64,000 bases of DNA from Methylosinus sp. PW1 (lineage in GTDB: Bacteria > Pseudomonadota > Alphaproteobacteria > Rhizobiales > Beijerinckiaceae), in NCBI RefSeq assembly GCF_000745215.1, contig NZ_JQNK01000002.1:536656-600655 (forward strand). Direction: 5' to 3'. The translations under genes and the position numbers were made by a program. Below are positions 27,978 through 37,786 of this stretch, one piece after another. The notes under the pieces are model-generated. The model ran no database searches and was not told the DNA's origin. It worked only from the letters and a program-made list of their open reading frames with translations. The stretch's first letter is position 1, and every line of letters begins with the position of its first letter.

Positions 27978-30494
27978 ATGTGGTTTCGGGGAGAATTTGT
28001 ACGCGGACGTCTGACGTCCAGCGTGTCACTGGCGTCTCTTCTGGTGGGGATTTCCGCAAGCGTCCCGGTCCAGGAAGCGTTCGCGCAAGCGCCCGCGGCG
28101 GCTGCGCAACAGGCGGCGGCGCCGAGCCAGGGCGACGGTGGACCCCTCTCCGCCCAGATTCAAGACGTGCAAGTGCTCGGAGCCGAGGCCGCCGCCCAGA
28201 AGCTCCAGGAGCAGGTGCTGATCAAGACGCCGCGATCGGGAACCGTCGTCACCGACAAGGTGATCGAGGAGCAGCAGATCGAGACGGTGACCGACATTTC
28301 CCGAAGGGTTCCCGGCTATCGCCCGAACCTGGTCCAGCCACGACAGTCGCGCATGACGATCCGCGGCGCCGGCATAGCGGCAGCCTCTGCGGGAACGGGC
28401 TCGCCCTCCGACACGGGCTATATCGTCGACAATGTCTATTGGAGCTTCGCCGGCTTTCAATGGGGTGAGTTCGTCGACCTCTCCTCCGTCGAGGTGCTCT
28501 ATGGCCCGACGGGAACGGCGGGAACGAAAAACACCAATGTCGGCTCCATCATCATGCATACGCAATTGCCGTCATTCGTCCCGAAGACCACGCTTCGAAC
28601 GAGCTACAGCAATTACAATCATATCCGGCAGACCATCAATTCCACTGGCCCGCTCATCGACGATGCGCTCGCCTACCGGCTGGCTTTCTACCTCGACAAG
28701 GGCGACGGCTGGATTCGGGACGCGAGGTCCGGCACGACCTATCTCGACACCAACCGTCTCGGCGTCCACTTTCAGCTCTTCGGCGTCGGCGACGGCTGGA
28801 GCGATCGGCTCAGCCTGACCTACAACGGCTCCAACGAGCAGAACGGCTATCTCACCGCGGCGATCGGCGACACTTCCCTCGTCTATGCGAATGGGACCCG
28901 GCCCGCTCAGACATATTTTCAAAGAGTCCAGCAGCGCCTCGGAAAGCCGATCTGGACGATCGACCCCAACACGCCGTACCGGGCGGCCATGAACCGCAAT
29001 CCGACCCATGTGGGCATGGCCTCCAACGAGCTCAATGTCGCCGTCGGCGACTACATATTTACGTCGATCACCGCTGGCGGCTTCGGCTCGTTCAAAAACT
29101 ATGCTTCGCAGGACGACCAGCTGCTCAATATCGGCAGCGACGATATGGACACATTCGGCTGGCAGGTGTCTCAGGAATTCAGGCTGTCCTCGCCCAAAGA
29201 GCAGGAGCTCGAATGGACGGTCGGCACATTCACCTATTGGGAATTCCTCCAGGACCGCATGCATCATTCGACATTCGGCTACGACGCGCCGAAATGGTAT
29301 AATGATCCCGCAGCGATACCCGGCAATATTTCCTGGTGGCTGAACAAGGCGGGGGATATTCAGCAGGCTGCATTCGGGCAGGCGACCTGGCATGCGACCG
29401 AGCAGTTCGATCTCACCTTCGGCCTGCGCGACAGCTGGGACCTGCGATATTCGTCGAACAAGTTCCGCCCCACCTACAATTATTATGTTCCGGTCTCGAT
29501 CGCCGAGCAGGACCGCGCCCTCGCCTACCACGCGAGCTACGGCTGGTCCGACTCGGGAGGCGCGACCAAGGGCCACAATGCGGTCATCGGCATCATCAAT
29601 CCGAAATATCAGGTCAACGAGAATGTGCAGATCTACGCTCTGATCGGCCGTGGCGACAAGCAGCCCGCGGTGAACACGCAGAACACCCCCAACTATCGGC
29701 GAGACTCGAAAACGCTCTCGGTGACCCCTCTGGGATGGAAGCCCGCCTTCAACAAGGCGGAGACGTCCTGGGATTATGAGATCGGCGCGAAGACCAACTG
29801 GTTCGACGGCGCGCTCATCTCCAACGTCAATCTCTATTGGAACGATCTCTACGATTTCCAGATCGGCCAATCGCAGGTTCAGACGCTCGCGGACGGCGCC
29901 ACGATCACCGTCGCCTATCTCGGCAATGCGCCGCATGTCCGGCTGCGCGGCGTCGAATTCGTCGAGCAATGGCGCCCGTTCGATGGGCTGACGTTCAACC
30001 TCTCGGGCGCCTACACGGAGGCGCGCTTCGTGAGCTATGCGGAGGCGCCCACGCCCGAAGATTGGGCCTTCTCTGGCGGCCCCGCGACGATGTCGCTCAG
30101 CAACACGCGCATCAACCAGCTGCCAAAATGGCAGATCAACGGCGGCTACAGCTATGAGCGCTCGATCGGAAACGTCTTCGCGGGAGTCGGGGATTGGGGA
30201 AACCAGCCGATCACGGCCTTCACCTATCTGAACGCCTCCTGGTTCGACAAGTCGCAGCTCACTCATCCGCGTTCGATCGTACAGTATTGGCAGCCCGACT
30301 ATGTGATGCTCGACGCCGGGCTCGGATTGAAGACGAGCGACAACAAATACAGCCTCACGCTCTGGGGCAAGAATCTCTTCGACAACCGTCCCTGGCGGAG
30401 CATCTCGCTCGGCTCATCCACCTCGCCGACCAATGTCGGAATATCGACGCAAGGGCCGCGCACATTCGGCGTCACCTCGTCGATCACGTTTTGA
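27978..30494 (+). CDS. TonB-dependent receptor, substrate unknown (paralog B)
   Basis: The product has 838 residues from ATG 27978, which lies the right distance from AGGGG; ATG 27969 would place that site too close. A signal peptide ends near EAFAQA, and a TonB-box-like AQIQDVQVLG follows. The plug reads DISRRVPGYRPN, TIRGAGIAAASAGTGSPSD and YIVDNVYWSFAGFQWGEF. The barrel ends GPRTFGVTSSITF with the aromatic C-terminus needed for outer-membrane insertion. It is a homolog of receptor A on the far side of tyrS. It has no STN domain. It is followed after 32 bases by a small lipoprotein gene that is probably co-transcribed. The substrate is unknown. Confidence 0.9.
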   Translation: MWFRGEFVRGRLTSSVSLASLLVGISASVPVQEAFAQAPAAAAQQAAAPSQGDGGPLSAQIQDVQVLGAEAAAQKLQEQVLIKTPRSGTVVTDKVIEEQQIETVTDISRRVPGYRPNLVQPRQSRMTIRGAGIAAASAGTGSPSDTGYIVDNVYWSFAGFQWGEFVDLSSVEVLYGPTGTAGTKNTNVGSIIMHTQLPSFVPKTTLRTSYSNYNHIRQTINSTGPLIDDALAYRLAFYLDKGDGWIRDARSGTTYLDTNRLGVHFQLFGVGDGWSDRLSLTYNGSNEQNGYLTAAIGDTSLVYANGTRPAQTYFQRVQQRLGKPIWTIDPNTPYRAAMNRNPTHVGMASNELNVAVGDYIFTSITAGGFGSFKNYASQDDQLLNIGSDDMDTFGWQVSQEFRLSSPKEQELEWTVGTFTYWEFLQDRMHHSTFGYDAPKWYNDPAAIPGNISWWLNKAGDIQQAAFGQATWHATEQFDLTFGLRDSWDLRYSSNKFRPTYNYYVPVSIAEQDRALAYHASYGWSDSGGATKGHNAVIGIINPKYQVNENVQIYALIGRGDKQPAVNTQNTPNYRRDSKTLSVTPLGWKPAFNKAETSWDYEIGAKTNWFDGALISNVNLYWNDLYDFQIGQSQVQTLADGATITVAYLGNAPHVRLRGVEFVEQWRPFDGLTFNLSGAYTEARFVSYAEAPTPEDWAFSGGPATMSLSNTRINQLPKWQINGGYSYERSIGNVFAGVGDWGNQPITAFTYLNASWFDKSQLTHPRSIVQYWQPDYVMLDAGLGLKTSDNKYSLTLWGKNLFDNRPWRSISLGSSTSPTNVGISTQGPRTFGVTSSITF

Positions 30495-30526
30495 GGCTAC
30501 GAAATAATTACCGGAGAAAAGAAACG

Positions 30527-30766
30527 ATGAAGGCGTCACTCTCTATCGTCGTTATCGGCGGCGCGCTCATGCTCGCCGCTTGCAATTCGACGAGTTCACC
30601 GAAGCCCGCCGTCGCCGCCAATGAGGATTACAAGAAGCTCGGCGGCGTCCACGCCAACCATACGCCCGAGCAGCATGCGGCCTTTCTCAAGCGCGTCGGC
30701 CAGCTGCCGTCAGACGACGAGGCGGTGGGCGCGGTGGGCGGCGGCGGCGGCGGCCATCACCACTAA
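30527..30766 (+). CDS. Small lipoprotein with Gly-His C-terminal tail
   Basis: The product has 79 residues from ATG 30527 (CCGGAG upstream). The lipobox is LMLAAC, so the mature protein is about 60 residues anchored by lipid. It contains DYKKLGGVHANHTPEQHAAFLKRVGQLPSDDEA and ends in six glycines and three histidines. Three further His lie in HANHTPEQH. The His content suggests transition-metal binding in the periplasm next to receptor B, with which it shares strand and close spacing. I know no named family. A periplasmic metal-capture role is inference. Confidence 0.75.
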   Translation: MKASLSIVVIGGALMLAACNSTSSPKPAVAANEDYKKLGGVHANHTPEQHAAFLKRVGQLPSDDEAVGAVGGGGGGHHH

Positions 30767-30770
30767 GCGC

Positions 30771-30920
30771 ATGTGGAGCGCCCCGCCCGTCCACGCGCGA
30801 GCCGCCCTAGCGTGGCTCGCGCTTCTCCTGCTCCTCGCCTGCGGCAGCGTCTCGGCGTTGATGGCGACGCTGCGAGACGCCCCGGAGCCCGGCGGACCGA
30901 TCTGCCGCCATGCGAGATGA
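30771..30920 (+). CDS. Possible 49-residue membrane peptide
   Basis: A short open frame starts four bases after the stop of the His-tailed lipoprotein. It encodes one hydrophobic segment (ALAWLALLLLLACGSVSAL) and a short tail ending GGPICRHAR. Position and tight spacing suggest translation as the last gene of the receptor B unit. No ribosome-binding site beyond GCGC is visible and the length is small, so it may be chance. Confidence 0.35.
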   Translation: MWSAPPVHARAALAWLALLLLLACGSVSALMATLRDAPEPGGPICRHAR

Positions 30921-30940
30921 CGCCGCTCTCGCGGCGCCCT

Positions 30941-33900
30941 CTACCGCGGCGCCGGCGCGCTCTCCGGCAGGCGGCCCGTCCCCGTGCCGTCCACTATGCC
31001 GAACACCTTGCGCAGCAGGCCCGGCGCGATCACCGATAGCGGATTGACGGTCAGCACCGGCGCGCTGAAGGCGCCGCTCACGCGAAAGCTCACCGCGAAG
31101 ACGCCCTCGTGCTGGCCGCCCGCGAGCATGAAGCCGATGACCGGAATATTCGACACGAGATTATTGAGCCCATAGGCCGGCACGAAAGAGCCCGACACGT
31201 CGATGCGATCGCGCGCCATGTCGATATAGCCGTCCACCGTCAGGCCGATTTCTGTCCCGGACATCACAGCGTCGCGCAGGGTGAGGCGGCCATTCGCCCA
31301 GGTGAAGGTGGATTGCACGCGCGCGAATTTCACCGAGTCTGGATCGAAATGCGCGGCGCCCTTGTCATCCGTGCGCGCGGCGCCCTGCATGACGAGCTGA
31401 CGAATGGCCGGCTCGTTCTGCAGATAGAAATCATGAATGCGCATCGTGCCGTCGGAGCGGCCCGGATTGAGCAATAGCGTCGCCGACAGCGCGCCGCTCT
31501 CCATGCGATGATAGAGATCGAGGAAGGAGAGAAAGGCGCCGCCGTCGCTGGTCGAGAGATCGATCTGCGGCGCGCCGCTCGGATGGCGCGTCAGCATCGC
31601 CGCGAAGGGCTCGCGGCCGAAATTGCCGGTCAGCGACAATTGCCGCGGCTTGCCGCCGCGCCGCTCGAAGCGCAGATCGACATTGGAGAGGATCTGCTTG
31701 CCGTGTCCGGTGACGATCGGCGATTTGAGATCGAGATCGAAATCGTCCGAGGTCGGCGGCTTGCCCGCCGCCGCTGCGCCTTGCGGCTCGGAGGATGGTT
31801 GCGAGAGATAACGCAGCAGCGGACGCGCATCGATATTTGCGCCGCGCACGACGAGCTTCAGCGCATCGCCGCCGCGCGTCATCTCGAGACGCATATCGTC
31901 GCCGGGCGAAAGCTTCGCCTGTGAGAGCTTGGCCGAGCGCAGCACGCCGTCGCGGCCGAGCTCCACCACGCCGGAAAATTGCTGCGGCCCCGCCTCCGCC
32001 TGCAATTGCTCGAGCGCCGAGCCGTCCGGCCGCTTCACCAGAGTGAAGCTGGCGCGGCCCGGCTTGCCGAGCGGCTTGGTCACGCCCGGCAAGGGATGAT
32101 CGAGCGCGGCTTTGGAGAAGTCGATCTCGAATTGCGACTCGGAATCTTCGATCGGCAGCCTCGTCTGCACCTGCACGCCGACGACGCCGGAGACGCCGGC
32201 AAATCCATAGCCGGCGCGCAGGCGCGCGGCGTCGTCGAGCGAGAAGGACAATTGCGCCTGCGCCTGTCCCTTCTCGCCGGCGGCGCGGCGCAGATCGAGC
32301 GTCACCGGCGCGCCGAAGACGCGGCCGGCGCCGGTGACGCGCAGCCCCTCACGATCCGAGACGAGCCGCAGCGCCGCGCCCTCCAGCCGCTCCTTGCCGA
32401 TGAAGCGCTCCATGGTGAGATTGCTCGTCTCGGCGTCGACCGTGATGCGCGTATGCTCTTCCTTGGCCGCGAGGCCGAGCTCGAAATCGATGCGCAGCTT
32501 GCCTTCGATCTGCCCTTTGAGCTGATTGGCGTCCATGGGCAGGCTGGCGGCCGGAGCGACGCTCTTGAGCGAGAGAATATCGGCGACCGCCTCCACGCCG
32601 CCGGCGAGCTTCAATTCGATCCAGGCGGGCGCCGGATCGAAGCCGAGCGAGGGCGCACGAAACACGCCTTCCGTTATGGCGAGCTTGCGGCCCGGCGCGC
32701 TCTCCATAACGCCGGAGGAGGCGACGAAGGAGACGGTGCGGCCGGTGAGCGCGATATGGCCGTTCATGCCGTTGATCGGCCACAGGCCCGGAACGGCGTC
32801 GACGAGCGTCGCATTGTCGAGATCGAAATCGCCGCGCAAGGCGGCGTCCGGCGGCGGCCGCTCATAGCGCCCGGCGGTCATCGCCTGCTGATCGAGATCG
32901 GCAGTGAGCGTTCCGCTGCGCATCACGCCGGCGGTGATATGCTCGTCCATCCACATGCGCGTCGGCGCCGCCACCTGCGTCGGCCAGATGCGCAGCACGG
33001 AGCGCAGCGGCGTCTGCGTCGCATGGATCGCATATTTGAGATGCGTCCCATCCGGCTGCGCGCCATCCACATCGAGGGTCGCCGTGGCGTGCACCTCCGG
33101 CCCGTCCAGAAAGACGCGCTCGACCTTGTATTTCTTGGCGAGGAGATCGAGCGTCGCGGTGAGGCCGGCGTTCTCGACGACGAGCGCCGACTCGCCATGG
33201 CGCGTCGGCAGAAAGGCGCCCGGCCGCGCGAGAACGAAGGAGAGCCCGACGACGCCAGACCCTTCCGCCGGCGGCGTCAGCGCGCCTTTGAAGCTCAGCC
33301 GCGCAACGCTGGTGCGGATCTCGACCGGCTCTATGGCGAGCAGCCGGCGCTCCATGTCCCAGCGGCCGGAGATGGACAGCTCCTGCAGCATGAAAGGCTC
33401 GGCGTCCGGCTCCTCGAGGCGGAGGAAGCCTTCGCCGACGGCGAATTTCCCGCTCGCCTCGATGACGCGGCCGTCGTCCGCCAGAGCGAAATGCAGATCG
33501 AGCGATAGAGGCGCGTCTGTGTCGAAGGGCAGAGCGCGCGCTCCCGCCGCCAGCGCGATCTCTTCCATGGAGAGGCTGCGCAGGCGCGCGTCCAGCGTGC
33601 GCCGCTCGCCCATGCCGCCCTTGGCCTCCACCTCGGCGCCGACATGGCCGGAGGAGCCGGTGGCGCCGAGGCGCAGCCGCCGCGCGCCGGCGATCTTGTC
33701 GAAGCTCAAAGTGAGATCGTCATAGACGATCGTCTTCTCCAACGTGCGATCGTCGATCACGAGGCGGGCGTTGGAGACGCCGATCTTGTCGATGGCGGCG
33801 ACCGGACTCTCGGGATCGACGATAAAATTCATCACCGCGCGCAAGGCGCCCGCCGCCTGCCGCAGCGATGGGACGACAGGCGCCGCCTGCGCCTCCGCGG

Positions 33901-34513
33901 CGGGCTCCGCCGGTGATGGCGCGTCGAGCGGTATGGCGACGGGATCGGCGCCCGGCGCAGAGATCGCCACCACGCCGTCGGGCAGCACTTCGAGCCTCAG
34001 CTCGAGGTCCAGCACGTCCAGCCGGCGCGGCGTCAGCCGGCCGATGAGCAGCGCCCGCGGGTCCACCGACAATTGCGCGCGCGGCGCCGCGAGGATGGTG
34101 CGCTCGCCACTCTTCACGGCGAGGCCGTTCACGGTGAAGGTGAGGCCGTGATCCGTGCTGGCGATCGCCACCGAGCTGAGCCCGAATTGGTAGCGATGCA
34201 CATAGAGATCGTCGAGCGCCTCGACGATTTTTGGCGCGAGCCAGTCGGAGGCGATGGGACCGCGGGCGAGCGCGGCGAAAAAAGCGCCGACAGTGAGCAC
34301 GATGCCGAGCAGCACCGTCACCGCCACGATGGAAAGGCTACGCACCACGCAAAAGCCCCGCAGCCGAACCGCGGTCGAGCCGCGCTGGAAAAATCCCAAT
34401 AAAAAGCGCGGCGCCCGCGCTCCGACCGCCGGACTCTCGTCTATCCTCTGCGTCAAGCGCCAGCCCTTCGGTTCGACCGCGCCGCTCCGCGCGCGCCGGC
34501 GCCGAATCTGCAC
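30941..34513 (-). CDS. AsmA/YhdP-like large envelope protein (DUF3971)
   Basis: The product has about 1190 residues. A basic N-terminus leads to one membrane span (SIVAVTVLLGIVLTVGAFFAAL, about residues 60-82), then a very long region of beta-strand repeats. The C-terminal part with ATLLLNPGRSDGTMRIHDFYLQNEP and AYGLNNLVSNIPVIGFMLAG...GVFAVSFRVSGAFSAPVLTVNPLSVIAPG is typical of AsmA-like/DUF3971 proteins. These bridge the periplasm and are thought to carry phospholipids to the outer membrane. The start is uncertain: the first ~50 residues are unusually Arg-rich and a later start is possible. It is transcribed divergently from bcp. Confidence 0.88.
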   Translation of the reverse strand: MQIRRRRARSGAVEPKGWRLTQRIDESPAVGARAPRFLLGFFQRGSTAVRLRGFCVVRSLSIVAVTVLLGIVLTVGAFFAALARGPIASDWLAPKIVEALDDLYVHRYQFGLSSVAIASTDHGLTFTVNGLAVKSGERTILAAPRAQLSVDPRALLIGRLTPRRLDVLDLELRLEVLPDGVVAISAPGADPVAIPLDAPSPAEPAAEAQAAPVVPSLRQAAGALRAVMNFIVDPESPVAAIDKIGVSNARLVIDDRTLEKTIVYDDLTLSFDKIAGARRLRLGATGSSGHVGAEVEAKGGMGERRTLDARLRSLSMEEIALAAGARALPFDTDAPLSLDLHFALADDGRVIEASGKFAVGEGFLRLEEPDAEPFMLQELSISGRWDMERRLLAIEPVEIRTSVARLSFKGALTPPAEGSGVVGLSFVLARPGAFLPTRHGESALVVENAGLTATLDLLAKKYKVERVFLDGPEVHATATLDVDGAQPDGTHLKYAIHATQTPLRSVLRIWPTQVAAPTRMWMDEHITAGVMRSGTLTADLDQQAMTAGRYERPPPDAALRGDFDLDNATLVDAVPGLWPINGMNGHIALTGRTVSFVASSGVMESAPGRKLAITEGVFRAPSLGFDPAPAWIELKLAGGVEAVADILSLKSVAPAASLPMDANQLKGQIEGKLRIDFELGLAAKEEHTRITVDAETSNLTMERFIGKERLEGAALRLVSDREGLRVTGAGRVFGAPVTLDLRRAAGEKGQAQAQLSFSLDDAARLRAGYGFAGVSGVVGVQVQTRLPIEDSESQFEIDFSKAALDHPLPGVTKPLGKPGRASFTLVKRPDGSALEQLQAEAGPQQFSGVVELGRDGVLRSAKLSQAKLSPGDDMRLEMTRGGDALKLVVRGANIDARPLLRYLSQPSSEPQGAAAAGKPPTSDDFDLDLKSPIVTGHGKQILSNVDLRFERRGGKPRQLSLTGNFGREPFAAMLTRHPSGAPQIDLSTSDGGAFLSFLDLYHRMESGALSATLLLNPGRSDGTMRIHDFYLQNEPAIRQLVMQGAARTDDKGAAHFDPDSVKFARVQSTFTWANGRLTLRDAVMSGTEIGLTVDGYIDMARDRIDVSGSFVPAYGLNNLVSNIPVIGFMLAGGQHEGVFAVSFRVSGAFSAPVLTVNPLSVIAPGLLRKVFGIVDGTGTGRLPESAPAPR

Positions 34514-34637
34514 GGCGTCGAGAAGATCACAACTCGAATGGCGCGCAACTGGGGATTTTCACCAGAATCCCTTGCGGAGCGCGCCATCCTCTGCATGCTG
34601 CCGATTGTAACGGCGGATGAGACGAAAGGAAGGCGCG

Positions 34638-35123
<486 letters not shown>

Positions 35124-35197
35124 GCCCTACGCCCACCACTCGGCGCCTGAGGTCTAGCCGGCTCGAGACTTCCACGACGAGCCGGGCTCGAACATTC

Positions 35198-35232
35198 GGC
35201 GTAGTCCGCACTCCGCCACCGCGGACTACGCC
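35198..35232. terminator. Inverted repeat, probable shared terminator
   Basis: A perfect 12-bp repeat (GGCGTAGTCCGC at 35198-35209, GCGGACTACGCC at 35221-35232) with an 11-base spacer lies between convergent bcp and the orphan gene ending at 35253. Only TTCT follows, so termination strength is uncertain. Confidence 0.5.
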
Positions 35233-35252
35233 TTCTAGCGAATTGGCGCGAC

Positions 35253-35759
35253 TTATTCGCCGTTCGCGATCAGATTTCTGACCGCATTGACCGTATTTTC
35301 ATGCTTTCGAGAATCCCGATTGAGAATAAGTTCGCCGCGATAGCGCAGCGCTCCGCCTTTGGCGTCATCGGAAAATTCGTAGCTCAACTCGGCTTTCTCT
35401 AATTGAGTCCGCAGCGATTGCTCCAATGGCTGAGAGAGGCCTTGCGCGCGCAGATTAGTTGTAGCCTTTGCTATTGCGCTCGACACGGCTTCCAAGACGA
35501 ACTCTTGCTTCGAGCACTCCATCACGTCTGTGACTGCATCGAGTTGCGCGAGGGTGAGGGCGTCGATGCGGACGCACAAATTGCGAACCAGTTCCTTGGA
35601 ATGGCCTCCCATGCAAACGGCGCCGGCGTTCGCGCCCAGACCATTCCCGAAGGTCCATGTCCGCTTAGCGGCAATCGACTTCATCGTCAGGAAATCATCG
35701 AAAGCCTCGGCGCGAACGGAAGGAGATATGCCGGCTTCTCGGTAACCCTCGTCAAACAT
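35253..35759 (-). CDS. Orphan protein with a ribbon-helix-helix-like segment
   Basis: The 168-residue product is of no recognised family. The middle segment KELVRNLCVRIDALTLAQLDAVTDVMECSKQEFVLEAVSSAI has the strand-helix-turn-helix rhythm of ribbon-helix-helix DNA-binding proteins, which is only a resemblance. The gene and its 5' flank are visibly less GC-rich than the surrounding sequence, use more A/T-ending codons and lack a clear ribosome-binding site. This suggests acquired DNA. It has no partner gene; a lone regulator or a toxin-antitoxin remnant are possibilities. The start could also lie further downstream. Confidence 0.55.
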   Translation of the reverse strand: MFDEGYREAGISPSVRAEAFDDFLTMKSIAAKRTWTFGNGLGANAGAVCMGGHSKELVRNLCVRIDALTLAQLDAVTDVMECSKQEFVLEAVSSAIAKATTNLRAQGLSQPLEQSLRTQLEKAELSYEFSDDAKGGALRYRGELILNRDSRKHENTVNAVRNLIANGE

Positions 35760-35914
35760 GTCTAGAAGCTTATTTTCTATGCGTATCTCCTAAAATTACA
35801 TGCTAATATTCGTATATAACATGCATATGTAGGCGTGCATAGACGAAACATAGGCGAATCCCCGGCTCATCCTCGCCTCCGCTTGACGCCGCTATCCCGC
35901 TCAGCTACGCCTCT

Positions 35915-35935
35915 ATATGTTATAACATAACATAT
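35915..35935. promoter_or_regulatory. Putative Zur box
   Basis: ATATGTTAT-AAC-ATAACATAT is a perfect 9-bp palindrome with a 3-base centre, ending 8 bases before the start of the COG0523 GTPase gene. It contains the GTTATAACATAAC core of alphaproteobacterial Zur operators. Bound Zur with zinc would block transcription, giving expression under zinc shortage. Confidence 0.75.
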
Positions 35936-35943
35936 GGCGCGCC

Positions 35944-37170
35944 ATGGCTCAGAACCCCGACCTTCGCCTCCCCGTCACCGTCCTCTCCGGCTTTCTCGGG
36001 GCCGGAAAGACGACGCTGCTCAATCATGTTCTCAATAATCGCGAGGGCCGGCGCGTCGCCGTCATCGTGAACGATATGAGCGAGGTGAACATTGACGCCG
36101 ACCTCATCCGCGAAGGCGGCGCAGAGCTGTCGCGCACCGACGAGAAGCTCGTCGAAATGACCAATGGCTGCATCTGCTGCACCTTGCGCGACGATCTGCT
36201 CGCGGAGGTGCGGCGCCTCGGCGAGGAAGGCCGCTTCGATTATCTGCTGATCGAGAGCACGGGCATCGCCGAGCCGCTGCCGGTCGCCAGCACCTTCTCC
36301 TTTCGCGACGAGAATGGCGCCAGCCTCTCCGATCTCGCGCGGCTCGACACGATGGTCACCGTCGTCGACGCGGCCAGCCTGCTGCAGGACTATGGATCGA
36401 ACGACTTTCTGCGCGACCGCGGCGAGGTCGCCGGCGAGGACGACGACCGCACCCTCGTCGATCTCCTCGTCGAGCAGATCGAATTCGCCGACGTCATCGT
36501 CCTCAACAAGGCCTCGGCGGTGTCGGACGAGCGGCTGGCGCTGGTGCGCAAAGTGGTGAAGTCGCTGAACGCCGACGCGCGCATCGTCGAGACAGATTTC
36601 GGCGCGGCGCCGATGGACGCCATTCTCGACACCGGCCTCTTCGACGAGGAGAAGGCGGAGCGCCATCCGCTATGGCGCAAGGCGCTCTACAGCCCGGAAG
36701 AGCATGCGCCGGAGTCTGAGCAATATGGAATAGAGAGCTTCGTCTATCGGGCGCGGCGTCCGTTCCACCCCGAAAAATTCAACGCTTTCATCAATGCGAC
36801 CTGGCCGGGACTGGTGCGCGCCAGGGGGCATTTCTGGCTCGCCACCCGGCCGAAATGGGTCGGCGAATTCTCGATCGCCGGCGTGATCGCCCGCGTGACG
36901 GCCATGGGCTATTGGTGGATCGCCGTGCCGAAGCAGCATTGGCCCGACCACCCCGATTGGAAACGCCATTTCGAGCGCAATTGGGACGAGGTCTGGGGCG
37001 ATCGCCGGCAGGAGCTGGTCTTCATCGGAATCGGCATGGACGAGGCCGCGATTCGCGCCGCGCTCGACGCCTGCCTCGTCGGGCCGCAAAAGCCGAAGCG
37101 TTTCGACGCCTCCGCCTATCGCTCGCTCGTCGATCCCTTCCCCGCTTGGGAGAGCGCCGATGCTGCGTGA
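35944..37170 (+). CDS. COG0523 (CobW/ZigA-like) metallochaperone GTPase
   Basis: The 408-residue G3E GTPase has Walker [17 protein letters not shown], the family metal site C76-x-C78-C79 ([12 protein letters not shown]), switch and base-specificity motifs (VLNKAS), and a C-terminal CobW_C domain from about [11 protein letters not shown]. Zur-controlled relatives (ZigA/ZagA) deliver zinc to essential enzymes when zinc is scarce; the palindrome just upstream points to that subgroup. The start ATG 35944 has no good Shine-Dalgarno site and lies close to the operator, so the mRNA may be nearly leaderless. The next gene (DUF1826) overlaps by 11 bases. Confidence 0.9.
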   Translation: MAQNPDLRLPVTVLSGFLGAGKTTLLNHVLNNREGRRVAVIVNDMSEVNIDADLIREGGAELSRTDEKLVEMTNGCICCTLRDDLLAEVRRLGEEGRFDYLLIESTGIAEPLPVASTFSFRDENGASLSDLARLDTMVTVVDAASLLQDYGSNDFLRDRGEVAGEDDDRTLVDLLVEQIEFADVIVLNKASAVSDERLALVRKVVKSLNADARIVETDFGAAPMDAILDTGLFDEEKAERHPLWRKALYSPEEHAPESEQYGIESFVYRARRPFHPEKFNAFINATWPGLVRARGHFWLATRPKWVGEFSIAGVIARVTAMGYWWIAVPKQHWPDHPDWKRHFERNWDEVWGDRRQELVFIGIGMDEAAIRAALDACLVGPQKPKRFDASAYRSLVDPFPAWESADAA

Positions 37171-37765
37171 CGAGGCGGCCGCGCCGCCGTCCAGCTCCGC
37201 TCGCCGACTGATGCAATCCCGCTCCATCTGCCTATTGCCGCGAGAATTGGAGCCGCGGATCGCCGAAGCGTTGGATGCGATGAGTCTCGCGCAGCCTCTG
37301 CGGTTGCGCGTGACCGGCGCGGAGGAGACGCTGCCGCGCGCGCTCCTCGACGCTCTCGACGAGGCGGCCCTCGCGCCGAAGTGGCTCGCCGAATGGTTGG
37401 CGAGCGACGTTATGCGCCTCGCGCGTCTCTATCGTGAGGCGACGCGGGCCGGAGAGCTGCGCGTAAGGCTGGAGACGATCGCGGATGACGCCTGCCGGCT
37501 GTTCCACGTCGATTTCGTGCGCTTTCGGCTCGTGACCACCTATCGCGGTCCGGGTACGCAATGGGTCGCGCCGGGGCCGGACGCCGATCCGCTCGCGGAG
37601 AATTCGATTCGGCGGCTCGAGCGCGGCTGGGTCGCGATCATGCGCGGCGAAAAGGCGGCGAGCGCCGAGCTTCGCGCCCTTCCGCATCGATCGCCGCCGA
37701 TCGCCGGGACCGGCGTCGAGCGGCTCTTCCTCGCCATAGACGAGGCGCCCTCGCCGTCGCGCTGA
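37160..37765 (+). CDS. DUF1826 family protein
   Basis: The 201-residue product overlaps the end of the COG0523 gene and is surely in the same operon. The core is [23 protein letters not shown] followed by [14 protein letters not shown] and [22 protein letters not shown], the characteristic pattern of DUF1826. These proteins are frequently found beside COG0523 GTPases in zinc-responsive loci. They may be partners or targets of the chaperone, but the biochemical activity is unknown. It has no signal peptide. Starts at 37160 and further downstream (MQSRS near residue 18) are both possible. Confidence 0.85.
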   Translation: MLRDEAAAPPSSSARRLMQSRSICLLPRELEPRIAEALDAMSLAQPLRLRVTGAEETLPRALLDALDEAALAPKWLAEWLASDVMRLARLYREATRAGELRVRLETIADDACRLFHVDFVRFRLVTTYRGPGTQWVAPGPDADPLAENSIRRLERGWVAIMRGEKAASAELRALPHRSPPIAGTGVERLFLAIDEAPSPSR

Positions 37766-37786
37766 CGACGAGAGCGCATCGCAGGA

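Noticed and set aside
23602..30494. Lanthanide receptors (LanA/LutH) as identity of the two paralogs
   Set aside because: No sequence feature visible by eye separates these from other TonB receptors, and no lanmodulin or xoxF gene is in the window.
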